Position numbers and translations under genes: made by a program. Of a DNA stretch of 8,564 nucleotides, positions 1 to 6,328 are shown piece by piece; position 1 is the stretch's first letter; every line of letters begins with the position of its first letter. The notes under the pieces are model-generated. The model had not been told where the DNA came from. It saw nothing but the letters and a program-made list of their open reading frames with translations, and did no database searches. Source of the DNA: Chromatiales bacterium (GTDB lineage Bacteria > Pseudomonadota > Gammaproteobacteria > Chromatiales > Chromatiaceae); the NCBI GenBank assembly GCA_022360595.1, contig JAKSCN010000036.1, positions 1 through 8,564 on the forward strand, written 5' to 3'.

Positions 1-229
1 AATAATTGAGGCCCGGTCCGAGCCCGCCCCAATAGGTGTAGCCGTAATAGAGAGCCCATAGGAACAGGGCCGCATACACCACAATGAGCCAGCCGTTGAT
101 ACGACCATGACGCGCCTTGATATGGCCACCACCGTACTCCTCTACCTGCTGATGAACGGCTGTTTCTTCAGACGGGTTGGACTTCTCTACAGCGTCATCC
201 TTTGTTTGCGAATTCGTCTTTTCGCTCAT
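1..229 (-). CDS. CcoP N-terminal-domain-like single-pass membrane protein (3' end off window)
   Basis: The first 76 residues are visible; the gene continues past base 1. The start at 229 is supported by GGAGGT eight bases upstream. Residues 1-30 are hydrophilic and charged. They are followed by E30-E31-Y32, a basic stretch, one membrane helix at about 46-65 (NGWLIVVYAALFLWALYYGY) and then GGLGPGL. The order (acidic tail, EY motif, single helix, GLG after the helix) recalls the N-terminal domain of CcoP/FixP in cbb3 oxidases, where the helix anchors the diheme subunit beside CcoN. The start lies inside the preceding small gene, giving a 35-base overlap in another frame, so translational coupling is likely. 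Since the upstream CcoO homologue already carries extra heme domains, this may be only the anchor. Whether c-type heme motifs follow beyond the window cannot be seen. Confidence 0.7.
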   Translation of the reverse strand, partial: MSEKTNSQTKDDAVEKSNPSEETAVHQQVEEYGGGHIKARHGRINGWLIVVYAALFLWALYYGYTYWGGLGPGLNY

Positions 230-377
230 CCTCTTTCACCTCCGCTCGGTAAGCTTGGTGTTTGATATCTTCGACATTTGTGAACAGTCCGGACAGCACC
301 GCCCAAATAAACAGACAGACGGCACCCAGGCTCATACACAGCGCCACAATAAATTGGATTAACGTAAGCTCAGCCAT
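195..377 (-). CDS. ccoS: CcoS/FixS-like small membrane protein of the oxidase operon
   Basis: A 60-residue protein with one N-terminal membrane helix (about residues 6-28), followed by FIWAVLSGLF, an acidic VED segment and a highly charged tail. The F-x-W-A-V-x-S-G-x-F pattern followed by acidic residues matches CcoS/FixS, the small protein needed for cofactor maturation of cbb3 oxidases. The usual family form is SGQFDD; here it reads SGLFTN, so it is a divergent member. I chose the ATG at 377 over the adjoining in-frame GTG at 380; AGAAGG lies about eight bases upstream of it. It begins 37 bases after the ccoO-like stop, and its 3' end overlaps the next gene by 35 bases. A structural CcoQ-like subunit is the main alternative. 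Confidence 0.65.
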   Translation of the reverse strand: MAELTLIQFIVALCMSLGAVCLFIWAVLSGLFTNVEDIKHQAYRAEVKEDERKDEFANKG

Positions 378-414
378 CACATTGCCTTCTCATACCCGGT
401 AACTAAACCAGATC

Positions 415-2106
415 TCACTTGGTCTCGCTGTTAATTGTTTTCACTTCAATGCCATGTTTGTCCGCCCATGCAGCACCTCCGGCATAAAATGTGTCCGGGT
501 CCTCTCTGGATTTTCCTTTGTAGGCGTAGTGCGACTCATCTGCCTTGAGTCCGGGGTCATTCAGTGCCGCACGATCCTCGGGTGTGATCTGCAGTGGTTC
601 TCCGGTAAGTGGATCTTTGAAGGCCGAAAGTGCGATTACGAAATAGGAGAGGGCCCAGCGGTCCTCTTCTGAAACTGTATCCTCGAACGAGGGCATCGGT
701 GTACCACTCAGTCCGGTGGACATGGTCCGGAAAATATCTGCAACCCCGGGGCCTGATTTGAACTGGCCGGTGGTCAGGTCGGCAGGCAGCATCGGAAAAC
801 CGAAGTCATCCTCCAGTTCATCGGCCTTCTCCCCATCACCTTTGCCGGTATCCCCATGGCACTCCCAGCACTTAGACTCCTGCCACACCTCTTTCCCGCG
901 TGCAACGATCGCTTCAGAGGGGGGAGGCGGTTGTCCGATATGGAGAGGGGGTTCCGGTGGTTCCTCTACAAAGTAAAAATAGGGGTTATCGGGATCGCTG
1001 CGGTCTGCCGCCAATACATATTTGATGTATTGAATTACTCCCAGGCGATCCTTCTCCGGCAGGTTGTGCCAAGTGGGCATTGCGGTTCCCCGCAGGCCAC
1101 GGGTGATGGTACGCAAAAGATCCCCATCGTTCGGCATAGAGCCCGTGGGTGTTAGCCGGAACTTAAACACACCCAGGGTGAAGTTGCGTGGGCGGTCTAC
1201 CGGCATAAAGGCCGCTGCCGGGCCGTTTCCGTCGCCCTTCACGCCATGGCACCCCTCACAGCGCCGCTCATAAACATTCTTGCCATAGGCGATCCACTCT
1301 TCCGAGCGGGGAATGGAGACCATAGAAGCCTCCAGTCGCTGGGGAGCAAACCTGTCCATCCACTTGCCGCGATTGGTGCCGAGCTTCTGCAGATAGGCGA
1401 TAAGTCCCTTAAGCTCCTCCGTATCGGCCACCAGGGTGACGGCATCGCCGGTGAATTCATCATTGGGGGTGAATATAACCGGATACTTGCCCCGATCCTT
1501 AACGAATACCAAACCCTCCTCATTCGGGGTGAGGAGAATCTTCTCTTTACTGGTGAAATCAAACAGGCCCTCTAGCTCTTGTGATTGTTGCAGGGTCTGC
1601 TCTCCTTGCGCGTCTTCAACAATGGGGATAGGGCCGTAGGGTCCATCAAACAGGTCGACGTAGCGCGGCATGATTGAATCAGGCACCACCATGCGCGGGT
1701 CCCAGAAATGGGCCCGGTGCCAGGCGTCACTGTATTTGAGACCCACTCTGGCCAGATCAGGGCCTATACGGCGGGTGGAGAACATATGGGGCAGATCAAA
1801 GGCGTATTCACCCGCTTGGGTTACCGGCCCCCAGCGGCGTGTCTCACCGGTCACCGGACGCACATACTGGGAGTGGCAGTACCAACAGCCGTCCCGTGTA
1901 TAGACCCTGCGGCCCAGCGCCTGCAGTGGACTATAGTCGGTGGCGTCACTCTCCATCCATTTCAGCTCGCCCAAGTCGGTACGAATCACCTTGGTTATCT
2001 TGGTGTAGCGGGACTGGGGCTCCACCATAGGCAGAATGCCTTGGGTAAAGGCGGCCAAAAAGAAGAAAAAGACGCCGGCGATGAGGGCGACAGTGCGAAC
2101 GTTCAT
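415..2106 (-). CDS. ccoO: Triheme cbb3-type oxidase subunit: CcoO fused to two cytochrome c domains
   Basis: A 563-residue, membrane-anchored periplasmic triheme cytochrome c, predicted to deliver electrons to the CcoN-like subunit. An uncleaved N-terminal helix (about residues 7-25) leads into a CcoO domain with heme motif CWYCH (74-78), the CcoO-type stretch YVRPVTGETRRWG, GPDLARVG and a likely axial Met146 in SIMPRY. A second domain has CEGCH (283-287) with probable ligand Met343 (GTAMPTW). A proline-rich linker (about 382-396) leads to a third domain with CWECH (413-417) and Met471 (GTPMPSF). Canonical CcoO has roughly 200-300 residues and one heme, so this is CcoO plus a diheme CcoP-like module in one chain. 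Its ATG overlaps the ccoN stop (ATGA), with AGGAG about seven bases upstream, indicating coupled translation. A charged tail of about 60 residues after the last domain has no assigned role. Confidence 0.9.
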   Translation of the reverse strand: MNVRTVALIAGVFFFFLAAFTQGILPMVEPQSRYTKITKVIRTDLGELKWMESDATDYSPLQALGRRVYTRDGCWYCHSQYVRPVTGETRRWGPVTQAGEYAFDLPHMFSTRRIGPDLARVGLKYSDAWHRAHFWDPRMVVPDSIMPRYVDLFDGPYGPIPIVEDAQGEQTLQQSQELEGLFDFTSKEKILLTPNEEGLVFVKDRGKYPVIFTPNDEFTGDAVTLVADTEELKGLIAYLQKLGTNRGKWMDRFAPQRLEASMVSIPRSEEWIAYGKNVYERRCEGCHGVKGDGNGPAAAFMPVDRPRNFTLGVFKFRLTPTGSMPNDGDLLRTITRGLRGTAMPTWHNLPEKDRLGVIQYIKYVLAADRSDPDNPYFYFVEEPPEPPLHIGQPPPPSEAIVARGKEVWQESKCWECHGDTGKGDGEKADELEDDFGFPMLPADLTTGQFKSGPGVADIFRTMSTGLSGTPMPSFEDTVSEEDRWALSYFVIALSAFKDPLTGEPLQITPEDRAALNDPGLKADESHYAYKGKSREDPDTFYAGGAAWADKHGIEVKTINSETK

Positions 2107-3530
2107 CTTGCATCTCCTTCGGCGGCCATTTCACCGGCAGAAGCCTGGGCAGCGCGGGCCGCCAAAGCCGTTCTCGCCAGATTAAATGCCAGCAGTGACA
2201 TCCCTATATCCATGGAGATACCGGCCAGGGTACGAACCAACCAGTAGGGACGGACTGCGACAACAGTGTCGAGCCACTCGGTGCCCGCCATCCACATAAA
2301 GCCTTGCTGCAGCCCCAGGGCTGTCAGGTCCAGCCCCATGAGCGTAATACCAAAGGTGATTAGCCAGAACGACCAGTTACCCATCTTGAACGACCAGAGC
2401 GGCTGTCCGACCAATTTGGGAAACACATACACCGTGCCAGCGATTGCCCACACCACAAAAGTACCGAACACCGTCAGGTGCGAATGCGAGATCACGAAAT
2501 CGGTAAAGTGGGTGGGCTGCTGAATCATGCGCAACGCTTCGGTCGAACCCTGGAAACAGCCGGCCAGGTACATCAGTGAGCCCATGATCAGAAACTTGGC
2601 CGGGAGATTCTGGCCAAAGTTATTCCAGCGACCGATCATGGTGCCGAAGAAGTTCTGCAACACAGTCCATACCGGAATGATCAACAGCATCGAGGTGATG
2701 ATCGCCAGGGTCTCGGCCCAGTCGGCAATCGGGCTGTAGAGATAGTGATGAATGCCCACGAAGGGGTAGAACAGCGCCAGGGACCAGAAGCCGACCAGCG
2801 ATAGCTTGTGACTGTAGATCGGGTTTTTCACACTGGCCGGCAGAAAGTAATAGATCAACACATAGCCGGCCGGTGTTATCCATAATCCCACGATGTAGTG
2901 GATGAACAGCCCGTGCCAGGCGGCGCTATTGATGCCGGTAATGCCGTAGGGAAGGATGAAGCTCCCCATGATCAGGTTCAGCACGGTCCATACGAATGCG
3001 GCGATCAGATACCACAGGGAGACGTAGAGTTGGGGTTCGGTACGCTGAGCGATGGTGGCAATAAACTGGTAAGTGAGTGCGGAAATCACCACAAAGATCA
3101 CAATATCGATCAGCAGTGGAAATTCGCCTGCCTCCAGTCCCTGGTTGTAACCCAGGTAGAGAGAGACCATCCCGGCCACCAGCCCCAGGTTCCAGACCCA
3201 TACCAGCCAATGCCCCCACTCGGGTTTGTAGATCCGCACGCCGCTCAGCCGGGGTACGATGTAATAGCAGAGCCCGATAAACAGGGTTGAGAAGGCGCCA
3301 AAGATAACGCCATTGACGTGCAGAGGGCGCAGCCGGCCGAAGGTTAACTCCAGTGAGGTTCCCAGGTAGTCCGGATAGTTGAACAGTGTCGATATGGTGA
3401 CCCCGATACTGGGGGTGAACATCAACCAGAACAGCCCCCAGTACAACCATTTAAGGATCAATGGGCGATCGACGAGCTCATCGAGCTCATGGTACTGCTC
3501 TTCAGCCGGTGTTGCTGTCGCATTGACCAT
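2103..3530 (-). CDS. ccoN: Divergent cbb3-type (C-family) heme-copper oxidase catalytic subunit
   Basis: A 475-residue, roughly 12-helix inner-membrane protein of the usual CcoN length, predicted to reduce oxygen at a heme b3-CuB centre. Visible residues by alignment to CcoN from memory: His71 (GRLRPLH) and His351 as low-spin heme b ligands; His211, His261 and His262 as CuB ligands; His349 as proximal ligand of heme b3 (ISHSH); and Tyr255 six residues before the His pair, at the position of the cross-linked tyrosine. The residue four after His211 is Gly, as in cbb3 oxidases, not the Glu of NorB. Tyr321 of the presumed proton path is kept, but the Glu usual in the following FEG motif is Gln327. 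The first CuB region departs from the usual WYGHNAVGF. The start has only a weak ribosome site (GGTGAT). The gene lies 37 bases after the cytochrome c gene and overlaps ccoO by 4. Confidence 0.9.
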   Translation of the reverse strand: MVNATATPAEEQYHELDELVDRPLILKWLYWGLFWLMFTPSIGVTISTLFNYPDYLGTSLELTFGRLRPLHVNGVIFGAFSTLFIGLCYYIVPRLSGVRIYKPEWGHWLVWVWNLGLVAGMVSLYLGYNQGLEAGEFPLLIDIVIFVVISALTYQFIATIAQRTEPQLYVSLWYLIAAFVWTVLNLIMGSFILPYGITGINSAAWHGLFIHYIVGLWITPAGYVLIYYFLPASVKNPIYSHKLSLVGFWSLALFYPFVGIHHYLYSPIADWAETLAIITSMLLIIPVWTVLQNFFGTMIGRWNNFGQNLPAKFLIMGSLMYLAGCFQGSTEALRMIQQPTHFTDFVISHSHLTVFGTFVVWAIAGTVYVFPKLVGQPLWSFKMGNWSFWLITFGITLMGLDLTALGLQQGFMWMAGTEWLDTVVAVRPYWLVRTLAGISMDIGMSLLAFNLARTALAARAAQASAGEMAAEGDAR

Positions 3531-3567
3531 GACTCATCACCAGTCAAGTTTGAAAGCTTGATGAACC

Positions 3568-4026
3568 TTAATGTCTGCCGGGGTCGAGCACAGACCCTCG
3601 GTTGGACCAATAGATGTAGGCTTCAAGTGCCTTCATCGCGGGACCATCCGGATCGATCTTCTCTCCCTGGTTCGGCTTCTCGATGCACCAGTTGATCATG
3701 TCACGCAGTGTCGCGAACTCGTTCATCTGTTCCTGGAATTTGGGGAATTCGTACGGATGATTATCTGAAGCAAAGGGGTGGCACATGGCGCACGCCATCC
3801 CTGTGTTTGATAGGTTGACGCCCAGTGTCTTCTGGGTTTCTTCATCACCATGGAACAACAGATCACCAATCCTTACCTGTTCCATGAACACTTCGTGGAA
3901 AGCCTTGAGTTGTTCCGCGGTATGCGGCACTGTGTGAGACATAGCCCAATGAGTACCTGCAATTGATGCAATCAGCAGAGACGCACTGGCTCCCATTAGC
4001 ACAAAACGTTTATTTTTTCCGTTCAT
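3568..4026 (-). CDS. Small monoheme cytochrome c of the SoxA/TsdA type
   Basis: A 152-residue exported cytochrome c. Residues 1-30 have a basic start and a hydrophobic stretch (about 8-28), either a signal peptide or an uncleaved anchor. One heme motif, CAMCH, lies at 79-83, preceded by LSNTG. It is followed by a C-terminal region with LRDMINWCIEKP, G121 and MKALEAYIYWS. That arrangement is typical of SoxA and thiosulfate dehydrogenase TsdA heme domains, in which a cysteine downstream of the heme motif can be an axial iron ligand; Cys114 is the candidate here, with Met131 as an alternative. TsdA normally has two hemes, and this protein has only one domain, so I call it a likely electron carrier, not an enzyme. 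GAGGT lies about six bases before the ATG. It sits between the metallophosphoesterase and ccoN genes with short gaps, which suggests it feeds the oxidase. Confidence 0.85.
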   Translation of the reverse strand: MNGKNKRFVLMGASASLLIASIAGTHWAMSHTVPHTAEQLKAFHEVFMEQVRIGDLLFHGDEETQKTLGVNLSNTGMACAMCHPFASDNHPYEFPKFQEQMNEFATLRDMINWCIEKPNQGEKIDPDGPAMKALEAYIYWSNRGSVLDPGRH

Positions 4027-4084
4027 CGCTATACCTCGTATCCTATAACTTCTTGGCAGTTATTGGCTGACGTAGGGCCGATTG

Positions 4085-5224
4085 CTAATAAGGCCATATC
4101 TTGTCTGCAGTCCGGGGGTGCAACTCCTGATTGACGTTATCGCCAGCGCCGGAATCCACTGCTGCCTCTGCAAAAAGATCTTTTGTTTTCCGCCACATAA
4201 CATATTCGTTCTCAGCCATCGCTCCAGCGGGAACTGTGAATTTTGACCAGCCGAGGCCGTCGAAATGGTCACCGGGATCTACTCGGATCATGGGCTTGGT
4301 CAGGTGCGGAACGCCTTCCGGGGCATAGGGCCAGGGCCATGCGGTGGCGAGCATGCCGATTGAACGCATCGCACCGATCTCGTTGTACAGTATTTGGTGG
4401 GTGTGTCCGTGAATGTTGGTGATGTTCTTGTAGGGTTTGACGATCTCATGCACTTCACGCCAATCCCGCACCCAGAAGTTCCATGGGGGGTAATACTCAT
4501 AAAGCGGGTTATGGCTGAAGATGATCACCGGTTTATCCTTTGGCCAGTCGGAGAGAGCATCGGACAGCCACTTGAGCTGCTCATGCCCTAAACCGGCCCA
4601 GGGACCGGCTACCGAACCATCCAGGGTAGCCATATGACCCATTCGCTCTTTTGGCGTCATCTTCTTGGCCGACCAATAGTCCGGGGCTTGGCCAATGGTA
4701 TTTAGACCGATGAAACGGACGCCTTTGTGGTCAAACTTCCAGGGGCTCGTACCGAACTGTTTTTCCCAGAGATCGCCCATATCGAGATACCAGTCGTGTT
4801 CGCCGGGGATAAAGACCTGCTTAATATCCAGATCCTTCAGCAGTTCGGCACCCAACTTCAATTCCACAGGGTCACCCAGTTGAGCCAGGTCGCCACCGAA
4901 GATCAAGAAATCTGCAGGCGGATCCATCGCTTTCACTTCTGAAATCGCGCGGATCGTCTTTTCGACAAAGCGTTCATTCAGCTCCCGCGGATAGAGGTGG
5001 GTATCGGATATCCAGGCGAACTTGAAGTTTTCGCCGGTGGCCGCGCCGGCTATGTCAATGGTATTGAGAAGCGGGAAGAAACCATATGCGGCTGCGCCCA
5101 CCATTGTGCCGGTAAGGAGTGTTTTGTGCAGAAAAATGCGTCGGGTGATGTCCAAAGACCTATCCGGATGCACCCCGGGTTTGCATAACTCTTTGTCCAT
5201 CTCGTGTCGCTCACACCGTTTCAT
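4085..5224 (-). CDS. Tat-exported calcineurin-like metallophosphoesterase
   Basis: A 379-residue protein with a Tat signal: TRRIFL (27-32) followed by a hydrophobic stretch to about residue 50. This implies export folded, with metals bound, to the periplasm. The metallophosphoesterase motifs appear in order: DTH (74-76), GGD (110-112), GEHD (141-144), SHNP (237-240) and GHTH (273-276), giving a probable dinuclear metal site. The third motif is normally GNH[DE]; Asn is replaced by Glu142. The substrate cannot be read from the sequence; a phosphoester or nucleotide is expected from the family. The ATG at 5239 is in frame, but GGAGGAG just after it forms a strong ribosome site for the ATG at 5224, which I chose. 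The 27-residue segment before the twin arginines is long for a Tat signal and holds Cys4 and Cys14. Its place within an oxidase operon suggests an accessory role that I cannot define. Confidence 0.85.
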   Translation of the reverse strand: MKRCERHEMDKELCKPGVHPDRSLDITRRIFLHKTLLTGTMVGAAAYGFFPLLNTIDIAGAATGENFKFAWISDTHLYPRELNERFVEKTIRAISEVKAMDPPADFLIFGGDLAQLGDPVELKLGAELLKDLDIKQVFIPGEHDWYLDMGDLWEKQFGTSPWKFDHKGVRFIGLNTIGQAPDYWSAKKMTPKERMGHMATLDGSVAGPWAGLGHEQLKWLSDALSDWPKDKPVIIFSHNPLYEYYPPWNFWVRDWREVHEIVKPYKNITNIHGHTHQILYNEIGAMRSIGMLATAWPWPYAPEGVPHLTKPMIRVDPGDHFDGLGWSKFTVPAGAMAENEYVMWRKTKDLFAEAAVDSGAGDNVNQELHPRTADKIWPY

Positions 5225-5269
5225 ATGCTTCTCCTCCATTAACTGTTGAACTTGTAAAGCTTTCCTTTG

Positions 5270-5986
5270 CTACTTTTTCAGCTCAATGGTTATCCGCACT
5301 TCCTCCTTCTCCTTGACCGTTACGGAAGTCTCAGTGGCTCCCGTATATTCTTGTTTTGCGACAAGGGTGTATTTTCCCGGTGGAATATCACTGATAGTGA
5401 ACTCACCGTTTTCGTTGACAAGTGTGTAGTAGGGGCTCTCAGCCACATAGACCCAGGCCAACATCCAGCCATGGGCGTCGCATTCAACCCGCACCTCTCC
5501 TGGCCGCTTCAGCTTTTTTCTTACCACATCGCCTTTGTTTGGCAGGGCCAAATTAAACGCCGTGCGCCTGCCATAGAAACCATGGGTGTTATGCAGCACC
5601 GGATCAGAATTGAGAATGTCAATGTCGCCTGGGCGCATGACTTGTATATGCGGTTCAAAGCGGCAGTCTATGTTATTAATCTGAGGTGTCTCTGGAGGCT
5701 TACCCCACGCCTTGCCTTTGCTCACCTTCTTCAGAAAGACAACGGCGTCCTGAACTCCATTATTCGATCCAATATAAATGCGCGGTACATCACGTATGCC
5801 GCCACAGACCTCTTTATCCTTGGTCGGGATGATTTTCTTTGTAGGCACATGCCCTTGATAGATGACTCTGCCTACAATGCTACCGCCATTCGCTACCTCG
5901 ATCTCCTGGTATGCTGTTACTGCATTTACATACATCAATAGCGGTATAGCTACTAACGAATTGAAAACTCTTGACGAGAATCTCAT
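5270..5986 (-). CDS. Secreted cupredoxin with carboxypeptidase-regulatory-like C-terminal domain
   Basis: A 238-residue periplasmic protein. The signal peptide is about residues 1-25 (cleavage likely after AVTA). The first part begins with GGSIVGRVIYQG and carries Cys61. A cupredoxin-like region (about 110-182) has His132 and His135 (LHNTH), then C169-x2-H172-x2-M175 near its end. The Cys-x2-His-x2-Met spacing equals that of amicyanin, so with a histidine from LHNTH a type-1 copper site is likely. A beta-sandwich domain of the carboxypeptidase-regulatory type follows (about 184-238, with GEFTISDIPPGKYTLVA). The in-frame upstream ATG at 6052 would place 22 charged residues before the signal peptide; I prefer 5986, which has AGGAAG about ten bases upstream. 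This is the first gene of the minus-strand cluster. It may donate electrons to the oxidase or help in copper supply; the first fits the copper motif better. Confidence 0.8.
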   Translation of the reverse strand: MRFSSRVFNSLVAIPLLMYVNAVTAYQEIEVANGGSIVGRVIYQGHVPTKKIIPTKDKEVCGGIRDVPRIYIGSNNGVQDAVVFLKKVSKGKAWGKPPETPQINNIDCRFEPHIQVMRPGDIDILNSDPVLHNTHGFYGRRTAFNLALPNKGDVVRKKLKRPGEVRVECDAHGWMLAWVYVAESPYYTLVNENGEFTISDIPPGKYTLVAKQEYTGATETSVTVKEKEEVRITIELKK

Positions 5987-6170
5987 TGCAATCGCTTCCT
6001 TGATATATTGCGGATTGAGGGACTTCTCAAGTTCGTTCTTTAAGTGAAGCAATGGGAGAAAAGAAAATCTAGTCGATGTCGTAAATCAAGTTGATCGATT
6101 TTGTAGATTGATGCAGGACGATGTAGGTATGCACTTAAGTTAGCGTTAACAGGGTGGTTTATGAATACAT

Positions 6171-6191
6171 AGTGTACGGAAGCGCTACACT
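6171..6191. promoter_or_regulatory. Possible operator: 6-base inverted repeat AGTGTA/TACACT
   Basis: AGTGTA at 6171-6176 and TACACT at 6186-6191 are perfect inverted arms separated by nine bases. The centre-to-centre spacing is 15 bases. The site lies roughly midway between two divergent promoter regions, where a shared regulator could act. Arms this short can occur by chance, and I do not recognise the motif. Confidence 0.25.
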
Positions 6192-6315
6192 TGATTAACA
6201 GAACCATGCAGTAGATTGTTCGCAGGTGTCATTGGATATTGCCCTTGTTACCAAACGGGCTCTGAGCTGAAGTCTTCCAATGGAATGTTGTCTTTTCCCT
6301 ATTCATTGATGATTT

Positions 6316-6320
6316 GGGAG
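6316..6320 (+). promoter_or_regulatory. Ribosome binding site deciding the cytochrome c'-beta start
   Basis: GGGAG lies eight bases before the ATG at 6329. It overlaps the in-frame TTG at 6314, which therefore cannot be the functional start served by this site. The ATG also begins a clean signal peptide. Confidence 0.6.
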
Positions 6321-6328
6321 ATAGATTA

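Larger units (their letters stand above)
5987..6328. other. Divergent intergenic region between the oxidase operon and the cytochrome c'-beta gene
   Basis: This 342-base stretch holds no credible gene. It should carry the promoters of both the minus-strand cluster and the plus-strand cytochrome gene. I found no sigma-54 element with correct GG-N10-GC spacing on either strand, no convincing sigma-70 pair, and no FNR-type TTGAT-N4-ATCAA site. It contains an 11-base palindrome, ATCAAGTTGAT, at 6085-6095, and a wider inverted repeat described separately. It is visibly richer in A and T than the oxidase genes. Confidence 0.6.

Noticed and set aside
1708..2247. 179-codon plus-strand open frame
   Set aside because: It is antisense to the ccoN/ccoO junction and has no recognisable domain.
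2926..3450. 174-codon minus-strand open frame
   Set aside because: An alternative frame within ccoN; the composition is typical of a shadow frame.
2103..3530. NO reductase (NorB-like) assignment
   Set aside because: The residue four after the first CuB-ligand His is Gly, where NorB has Glu, and the active-site Tyr six before the His pair is present, as in oxygen-reducing cbb3 enzymes. A gNOR-like identity would need a tree.
5225..5239. ATG at 5239 as start of the metallophosphoesterase
   Set aside because: The GGAGGAG following it is a strong ribosome site for the ATG at 5224.
5267..5941. 224-codon plus-strand open frame
   Set aside because: It lies wholly opposite the cupredoxin gene, which has a signal peptide, copper motif and ribosome site; the antisense product shows no family features.
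5987..6052. Longer start for the cupredoxin gene at 6052
   Set aside because: It would put 22 charged residues before an otherwise normal signal peptide; the ATG at 5986 has its own ribosome site.
6085..6101. FNR-type site in the divergent region
   Set aside because: TTGAT and ATCAA half-sites occur, but in everted order and with wrong spacing for TTGAT-N4-ATCAA.
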